Source of the DNA: Channallabes apus
Lineage: Eukaryota > Chordata > Actinopteri > Siluriformes > Clariidae
Reading direction: 5' to 3'
NCBI GenBank assembly: GCA_030522415.1
Contig: CM060126.1
Location: 2,321,833 to 2,385,832 of the forward strand
DNA: 64,000 nucleotides
In this document: piece after piece, positions 58,478 to 64,000 of the stretch
How the letters are laid out: each line of letters starts with the position of its first letter
How positions within the stretch are numbered: position 1 is the first letter of the stretch
Translations under genes and position numbers: made by a program
The notes under the pieces: model-generated
The model's database searches: none
Seen by the model: only the letters and a program-made list of their open reading frames with translations
What the model was told of the DNA's origin: nothing

Positions 58478-58590
58478 TCTCGTTCCCATAGTGTTTTCGC
58501 GCAGCATCGAGAAAGCCTTTGAAAGGGAACGTCTCGGGTTACTGTGCTGTAACCCTGTTCCCTGAAAAGGCGGGAACGAGATGCTGCGTC
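58478..58590 (+). repeat. DIRS internal complementary region
   Basis: 58478-58530 is the reverse complement of the left edge (ending CTTTGAAAGGGAAC). 58531-58590 matches the right edge (GTCTCGGGTTACTGTGC onwards). The joint at 58528-58533 places a single GTT on the opposite strand at the edge junction, as expected for the circular DNA intermediate of DIRS replication. Confidence 0.85.
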
Positions 58591-58636
58591 CTAATGCCGC
58601 ACTACCACGTGACCGGACGTCCGTTCAAACAAATTA

Positions 58637-58857
58637 ATCTGAGGTTTGTCGCTGGCTCACTAGTATTTATAACCTGCAGCTGCGTCTAATCAGATGACGT
58701 CACCTGACCGAGGTTATATATATAGCCAAAAAATTTGGCGTGTTTGCACACATGCTTCACAAACGGCAACAGGACAAATGGTTCCCATAGCATTTTCACG
58801 CAGCATCTCGTTCCCGCCTTTTCAGGGAACAGGGTTACAGCACAGTAACCCGAGACG
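58637..58857 (-). repeat. DIRS right inverted terminal repeat
   Basis: The reverse complement matches 50361-50560. Its outer about 45 bp (CCCTGTTCCCTGAAAAGGCG on the minus strand) is unique to this edge and is mirrored in the internal complementary region. Confidence 0.85.
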
Positions 58858-59702
58858 TTTTCTGCCACACATAGCGTTTTGCATTTTGGTCAAAAAGTTT
58901 CATTTTGGTCTCATCTGACCAGAGCACCTTCTTCCACATGTTTGCTGTGCAAACGGGACTTCTTATGGTTTTCTGTTAACAATGGCTTTCTTCTTGCCAC
59001 TCTTCCATAAAGGCCAACTTTGTGCAGTGCACGACTAATAGTTGTCCTATGGACAGATTCCCCCACCTGAGCTGTAGATCTCTGCAGCTCATCCAGAGTC
59101 ACCATGGGCCTCTTGGCTGCATTTCTGATCAGCGCTCTCCTTGTTCGGCCTGTGAGTTTAGGTGGACGGCCTTGTCTTGGTAGGTTTACAGTTGTGCTAT
59201 ACTCCTTCCATTTCTGATGATCGCTTGAACAGTGCTCTGTGGGATGTTCAAGGCTTTGGAAATCTTTTTGTAGCGTAAGCCTGCTTTAAATTTCTCAATA
59301 ACTTTATCCCTGACCTGCCTGGTGTGTTCTTTGGACTTCATGGTGTTGTTGCTCCCAATATTCTCTTAGACAACCTCTGAGACCATCACAGAGCAGCTGT
59401 ATTTGTACTGACATTAGATTACACACAGGTGCTCTCTATTTAGTCATTAGCACTCATCAGGCAATGTCTATGGGCAACTGACTGCACTCAGACCAAAGGG
59501 GGCTGAATAATTACGCACACCCCACTTTGCAGTTATATTTTTGTAAAAAATGTTTGGAATCATGTATGATTTTCGTTCCACTTCTCACATGTACACCACT
59601 TTGTATTAGTGTTTCATGTGGAATTCCAATAAAATTTATTTATGTTTGTGGCTGTAATGTGACAAAGTTCAAGGGGGCCGAATACTTTTGCAAGCCCCTG
59701 TA

Positions 59703-60354
59703 ACTTAATACATTTCCTTTGTTACTGTACTTTAGTACATATTTCATGTATCTGCACTTTTCTTGAGTCAGGATACATTTCACTTTTACTCCACTACAGC
59801 ATGCAACAAAGATCTATACTTGTAATTTCATTACATTGGGAGACAATCCTAGAGCCTGTTGGGGTCCTGAGCAAAGATATGCAGTGAGCTTCTCCACCGT
59901 TCTCCAACATACTCCAACATACTCCAGCATTCATCATTATTGTCTTAGTTTATCAACCCTGATGCTGGCATGGGGCAACAAGCAGTTTCCTGCCTTGGAC
60001 TTGACTAATTTCTGCATGGTGTTGCATTTCATAACTGTATGTAGTTTTTGAAACAGGAAAATCGCCACCTGCTGACTATTATGCACAATTGTGTGATTTG
60101 CCTTCCCTCTATGAAAAGCTTAACAGTGTAGCAAGTGTGTGAAATCAGAAGTGGTTCTGGTTGCAGACAGTAACAAAAGCAGCATAATCAAGCAGACAGA
60201 GAGAAACTCTTTTTTAGTCTTAAAGACTACAGTAAGCTTATGCAATCTTAGACTAATCCAGTATTTTTTTTTATACTTTAGTCCATTTAAAGATGAGTAC
60301 TTTTCTACTTTTACTCAAGTACAAATGCAAACTTCTCCTTTTATTTAACTTTAT
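59703..60354. repeat. Possible dispersed repeat of TACTTTTACTC type
   Basis: The ends TTACTGTACTTTAGTAC and TTTTCTACTTTTACTCAAGT resemble a repeat common in teleosts. It has no ORF and its class is unknown. Confidence 0.35.
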
Positions 60355-60970
60355 TATACAGTTGTATTTCAAATGTTCGCCTAAAACGCATAATACGCCT
60401 CATACTAAACTGAGATCCTGCAAGAATTTTCTCGGCATGCGAAGCATTTTCGGCATATGAGCGAATGAAACAAGCCAAGCGGAACGGCGGCTAAATTGCA
60501 TGTACGTCCAGGAGCCATTCAAAACTTGTTTGCATCAGTGGAAAGCCAAGCAAAGCAAGTTTATATATTTTTGTGGGGTTTTTGTTGCATTTTATGCAAG
60601 ATTTAGTGAAGACATGGATCCCAAAATAGTTATGAAGGATGGTAGCAAGAAGAAAATGGAGCCGATTTCAGTTTGTTTTTTAAAGCAATTGGTGCCAAGA
60701 GGAATCATAAATTAAGGTTAAGGAAGGTTTAATGTCTACTCATTTCATATTTTACTTCATTTAAATGTTTTGATTGTTTTTATATGCAAAGATATAATCA
60801 TAATGTTGGAAATTGGTAATATCTGTAATCTTTTTGGGCGGCTGGAACGGATTATTTGCATTTACATTATTTCCTATGGGAAAATGCATTTGGAGAAAAG
60901 ATTTACCATAATTCTTAAACCCCGATAAGATTCCCCAGAGCAGCATACGTTATTTGTGCTAAACCTTTCC
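60355..60970 (+). mobile_element. Tigger/pogo-like non-autonomous remnant
   Basis: An ATG at 60614 begins MDPKIVMKDGSKKKMEPISV, resembling the N-terminus of Tigger-type transposases, and the frame stops after about 33 codons. The downstream part has GGCTGGAACGGATTATTTGC and TTTCCTATGGGAAAATGC, similar to Tigger 3-prime ends. The catalytic DDE domain is deleted. Exact termini not defined. Confidence 0.5.
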
Positions 60971-61841
60971 AGTTTCCTTTTCTGGTTCTGAAGGTTATAT
61001 TTGTATTTTCTTTACTCTCTATAGATGAAGGTTACCATTTTAGTTAAAATGTGATTTGAAGGCTATGAATCTTTCAGAAAAAATCAGTTTTGTATTTTGT
61101 CATGAGCAGGAGGTGATGGGTCTTCATGTGGAGAGAAAGCACCTGCGCAAGAGCAGGTTTCCAATCTCCGGGCTTGCATCGTTGGAGTGCCCTCTCCAGC
61201 CTCTCTATCAATGGCACAAAACAGTGCAGAATTGCAACTAGAGTCAGCTCTAGTCCTATCCTATCTATTCTCTCATCCTTTTTTTCCTCACACGCTTTTC
61301 TGACACTTTTTCGTGTCGTCTAGAGACACTTCGAATGCAAACTTTTGCGAGTGCCAGAACTAGAGTTTTTTTTCTTTTTCGTGGCGCTTTAACCTTCCTC
61401 CTGCCTACACGGACTGACTGTAGCGTAGGCCAGTTCTCCATCTCCAGTTCAATTCAATTACAAATTATTTATTGCTCAGATCATCTCTGTAACCTTTATG
61501 TGCAAATGCCAAAGATTGAGGTGGAATCATACTTTCTTCAGTAGAATGTTTATTTCCTTTAACTACACAAGATATGCCCTATTTCACAGCATGGTTTCAG
61601 GTGCACCTTCTCATTTTCAAAGTTTATTCATCTCACTGCCTGCACTTTGCACAAGGACAATGAGCATGGATTACATTCAATTTTATATAGACAATTGTTT
61701 AAAATATATTTAAAAAAAAACAATACAGAGCAAAGCAGTCAGACGTTTATTTTAATGCACTAACTTGAATACTTTTGTTTTACTTTATAATAACAATTTA
61801 CACAAGTGATAAAATCGATGCGATGTTCATCTGTGCATATA
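60971..61841. other. Unassigned non-coding DNA
   Basis: No gene or repeat recognised. Open frames of 61-71 codons overlap and lack domain signatures. Confidence 0.4.
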
Positions 61842-62440
61842 CGATACCAGTCAAAAGTCTGGACACACCTGCTTATTCAATGGATTTCCTTTATTTTTCA
61901 ACATTGTATAATAATACCAGTGATTTGAAATTATGACTGAACAAATATGGGATCCTGCAATGTCTTACTGTAAATACCCCAGAATATATTTTATATTTTC
62001 AATTCCTTGAAGTAGTCAGACCAAAGGTCAGATTTCCACTGATCTAATGTCCATTCCTTGTGTTTCTTGACCCAAGCAAGTCTCTTCTCCTTGTTGTTCT
62101 TCCAAAGTAATGTTTTCTTTGCCTCAATTCAACCATGGCCTGACTCACACAGTCTCAGAGAAGCCTTTATGTGATCTGTGGTGCTGTGAATCAGTGGTTC
62201 CTGAGGTTGGACATTCTAATAAACGTATCCTCTGCAGCAGAGGTAGCTCTTAGTCTTCCCTATCTGGACAGTTCTCATGAAAGCTAGTTTCATAACAACA
62301 TTTGATGGTTTTGGCTTCTTGAGTTCTTGAGATTTGCCGGATTGACTGACCTTCATTACTTAAAGTAACGATGAATTGTCTTTTATCTTTTACTTAACTG
62401 AGTGTTTCTTGCCATAATGTGGATTTGTACAGTAGTTGTA
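61842..62440 (+). mobile_element. Tc1-like non-autonomous relict
   Basis: The left end GATACCAGTCAAAAGTCTGG is the family terminus seen on the other strand at 7166-7190. The interior has CTTGACCCAAGCAAGTCTCT and CCTCTGCAGCAGAGGTAGCT, transposase-derived segments shared with 6690-7190. No intact ORF. The right end is not identified. Confidence 0.6.
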
Positions 62441-63406
62441 GTAGCACTAATAGGGTTATTGACTCTGTACAAACCCTTCCTCTGCGAAAGATAACTGATG
62501 GTCGAAAGCACATTATGAAACCGAGAAATGTCACAGATTAACTCTTGATAATGCACACCAGTAAATTGAAAACTATTCTAGGTGACGACCTCGTGAATCG
62601 GATGAGAAGATGCCATGAGTGTGCCGAGCTTCTAAGCTAAATGTAGCTACTTTGGACAATCTAAAATATAAAACATGTTCTAACGCTTTTTTGTTTACTG
62701 CATCATCTCATGTGTGTTCTCTCATAGTTTGGACGTCATCAGTACTAATGTAATATGGTGAAAATAATACAAATAAAGAAAAAACACTGAAGGAGAAGGC
62801 GTAGAAAAAGAAAAATTAGAGAAAATGAAATGTCATTAAAAAACAATGGAACCTTGTTTCAAAGTTTTTTATTTGTAAAATGGCCAGAAAGCATAAGTTA
62901 TACCTTTCTCATGTGCTTTATAGTCATTACGTTTATAATCATTAGTTGTTGTTTTTTTAGCTTATAGGCTTTGCTGTTTCATGTATTTTTATTTATAAAA
63001 TAAAGATAAAATTTAATGAAGTCCCTAGAATTAAAAATAAATACATTGGAAATAGATCCCTTATTTGTTATTTTTGTTTAATTATAAGAATAACTATCAT
63101 TTTTATAATAATTATACATAATTATGAACCCCCTACTCTACTGTCTTGAACACATTGGAAAAGTTAAAGCTTTACAAAGCACTGACATTGGAGACTCCTT
63201 CCATACATACTAAATGAGCATCTCTTTACCTCTAAATCTGTTTACATGAAGCGTCCCCTGTACATGTCTCTTTGAACAGGATGTTGCTATAGTAACCGTG
63301 ATGTAATGGTTAGAAGGAGAGCTGGAAAAGGAAATGTCAGAAATAGGTTTAAATAAAGGAAACATGTCTAATCATGCAGTTAACAATTTGTTTATATTGT
63401 TATATA
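62441..63406. other. Unassigned A+T-rich DNA
   Basis: No gene or named repeat recognised before the Tc1 copy. Confidence 0.4.
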
Positions 63407-64000
63407 CAGTGGTGTGAAAAACTATTTGCCCCCTTCCTGATTTCTTATTCTTTTGCATGTTTGTCACACTTAAATGTTTCTGCTCATCAAAAACCGTTAA
63501 CTATTAGTCAAAGATAACATAATTGAACACAAAATGCAGTTTTTAAATGAAGGTTTACATTATTAAGGGAGAAAAAAAACTCCAAATCTACATGGCCCTG
63601 TGTGAAAAAGTGATTGCCCCCCTTGTTAAAAAATAACTTAACTGTGGTTTATCACACCTGAGTTCAATTTCTGTAGTCACCCCCAGGCCTGATTACTGCC
63701 ACACCTGTTTCAATCAAGAAATCACTTAAATAGGAGCTACCTGACACAGAGAAGTAGACCAAAAGCACCTCAAAAGCTAGACATCATGCCAAGATCCAAA
63801 GAAATTCAGGAACAAATGAGAACAAAAGTAATTGAGATCTATCAGTCTGGTAAAGGTTATAAAGCCATTTCTAAAGCTTTGGGACTCCAGCGAACCACAG
63901 TGAGAGCCATTATCCACAAATGGCAAAAACATGGAACAGTGGTGAACCTTCCCAGGAGTGGCCGGCCGACCAAAATTACCCCAAGAGCGCAGAGACGACT
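63407..64000 (+). mobile_element. Second young Tc1 copy, cut by the window end
   Basis: Begins CAGTGGTGTGAAAAACTA after TA (63405-63406). Base for base it follows the gene-start end of the element at 31070-32690, with only a few differences in about 590 bases seen by eye (for example TTAAATG against ATAAATG near 63470). It has the opposite orientation to that copy. Confidence 0.93.
63786..64000 (+). CDS. Tc1-type transposase, N-terminal part (runs off window)
   Basis: ATG at 63786 starts the same protein as the intact gene at 31288-32310: [10 protein letters not shown], then the first helix-turn-helix ([18 protein letters not shown]) and the hook SGRPTK. It is open to the window edge, about 71 codons of an expected 340. 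The catalytic domain lies outside, so its state cannot be judged. Closeness to the first copy suggests recent transposition. Confidence 0.9.
   Translation, partial: MPRSKEIQEQMRTKVIEIYQSGKGYKAISKALGLQRTTVRAIIHKWQKHGTVVNLPRSGRPTKITPRAQRR

Larger units (their letters stand above)
50358..58859 (+). mobile_element. DIRS-like tyrosine-recombinase retrotransposon, decayed
   Basis: It carries the three structural marks of DIRS elements. First, inverted terminal repeats (50361-50560 against 58637-58857). Second, an internal complementary region (58478-58590) that is the reverse complement of the left edge joined to that of the right edge. Third, GTT at both junctions (50358-50360 and 58857-58859) instead of a longer duplication. 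Coding remnants run Gag-like, reverse transcriptase, RNase H, tyrosine recombinase, all on the plus strand and all broken. A 4-kb LINE sits in the reverse transcriptase region. Confidence 0.88.
49850..59341 (-). pseudogene. Tc1 transposase gene split into two halves
   Basis: The start codon lies at 59341-59339. The N-terminal half (59341-58860) carries the DNA-binding region, with PLLTENHKKSRL near its end and a frameshift inside. The C-terminal half (50357-about 49850) resumes with [15 protein letters not shown], the second catalytic Asp (FQQDNDPKH) and EWPS, then breaks near the SPDLNPIE region at about 50050. The DIRS insertion lies between the first Asp region and MLWGCF. Point decay in both halves shows it was no longer under selection. 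The family is a common teleost Tc1 with GGCTTGCAAAAGTATTC ends. Confidence 0.85.
49631..59700 (-). mobile_element. Tc1-family transposon split by a DIRS-like element
   Basis: The left terminus CAGTGGCTTGCAAAAGTATT after TA (49629-49630) pairs with the right terminus, which on the minus strand reads CAGGGGCTTGCAAAAGTATT before TA (59701-59702). The ends match inward over about 200 bp. The two halves, 49631-50357 and 58860-59700, join into one Tc1 element of about 1.6 kb with a minus-strand transposase. The 8.5 kb between is a later insertion. Confidence 0.92.

Overview
The window looks like intergenic or intronic DNA of a teleost fish. The evidence is an A+T-rich background, many dinucleotide and tetranucleotide microsatellites, several teleost tRNA-derived SINE families, L2/CR1-type LINEs, a DIRS-like element and at least four Tc1/mariner families with TA target duplications. 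The SINE mix suggests an otophysan, perhaps a catfish, but the species cannot be fixed from this sequence. No host protein-coding gene is securely present. The only host-exon candidate is a short 3-prime terminal exon at about 5826-5907, whose gene I do not recognise.

Layout. 1-11 kb: unique-looking A+T-rich DNA with relict Tc1-like elements (3.6-4.6, 6.7-7.2 and 7.8-8.3 kb), the exon candidate and an L2 3-prime tail (9.8-10.1 kb). 11-15 kb: a tRNA-Gly-headed SINE beside a decayed DD37E Tc1-like transposon, both inside a longer possible element, then a further transposase relict. 15-31 kb: mostly unassigned DNA with SINEs, a MITE, a mariner scrap and an L2 tail split by a SINE with a clean duplication. 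31-33 kb: a complete Tc1 element with an intact 340-residue DD34E transposase; a second, nearly identical copy enters the window at 63.4 kb in the opposite orientation. 33-38 kb: a Harbinger-like MITE whose end runs into a 15-copy 21-bp minisatellite, then a Tc1 element whose left terminus is cut off by an L2-type LINE. 38-44 kb: minisatellites, SINEs and GC-rich or homeobox-site-rich stretches that could be conserved non-coding elements.

44.6-48.2 kb: a young LTR retrotransposon on the minus strand with near-identical LTRs of about 716 bp, a tRNA-Ile-type primer binding site and one 634-codon ORF. That ORF joins a Gag-like region directly to the integrase H2C2 zinc finger and an integrase C-terminal segment; protease, reverse transcriptase, RNase H and the integrase core are absent. 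A 105-codon leader ORF with a hydrophobic stretch overlaps its start. 49.6-59.7 kb: a four-level nest. A Tc1 element is split by a DIRS-like tyrosine-recombinase retrotransposon, which is split by an antisense CR1/L2-type LINE, which is split by a probable solo LTR. The DIRS element keeps inverted terminal repeats and the diagnostic internal complementary region, and its recombinase C-terminal segment occurs three times in tandem. 60-64 kb: a Tigger/pogo-like remnant, another Tc1-like relict and the second young Tc1 copy.

The genes form no host pathway. They are selfish-element genes of different ages, and the nesting order gives a relative chronology. The intact Tc1 transposase and the near-identical LTRs mark the youngest activity. 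Family assignments rest on motifs and on remembered features of known families; no database search was run.
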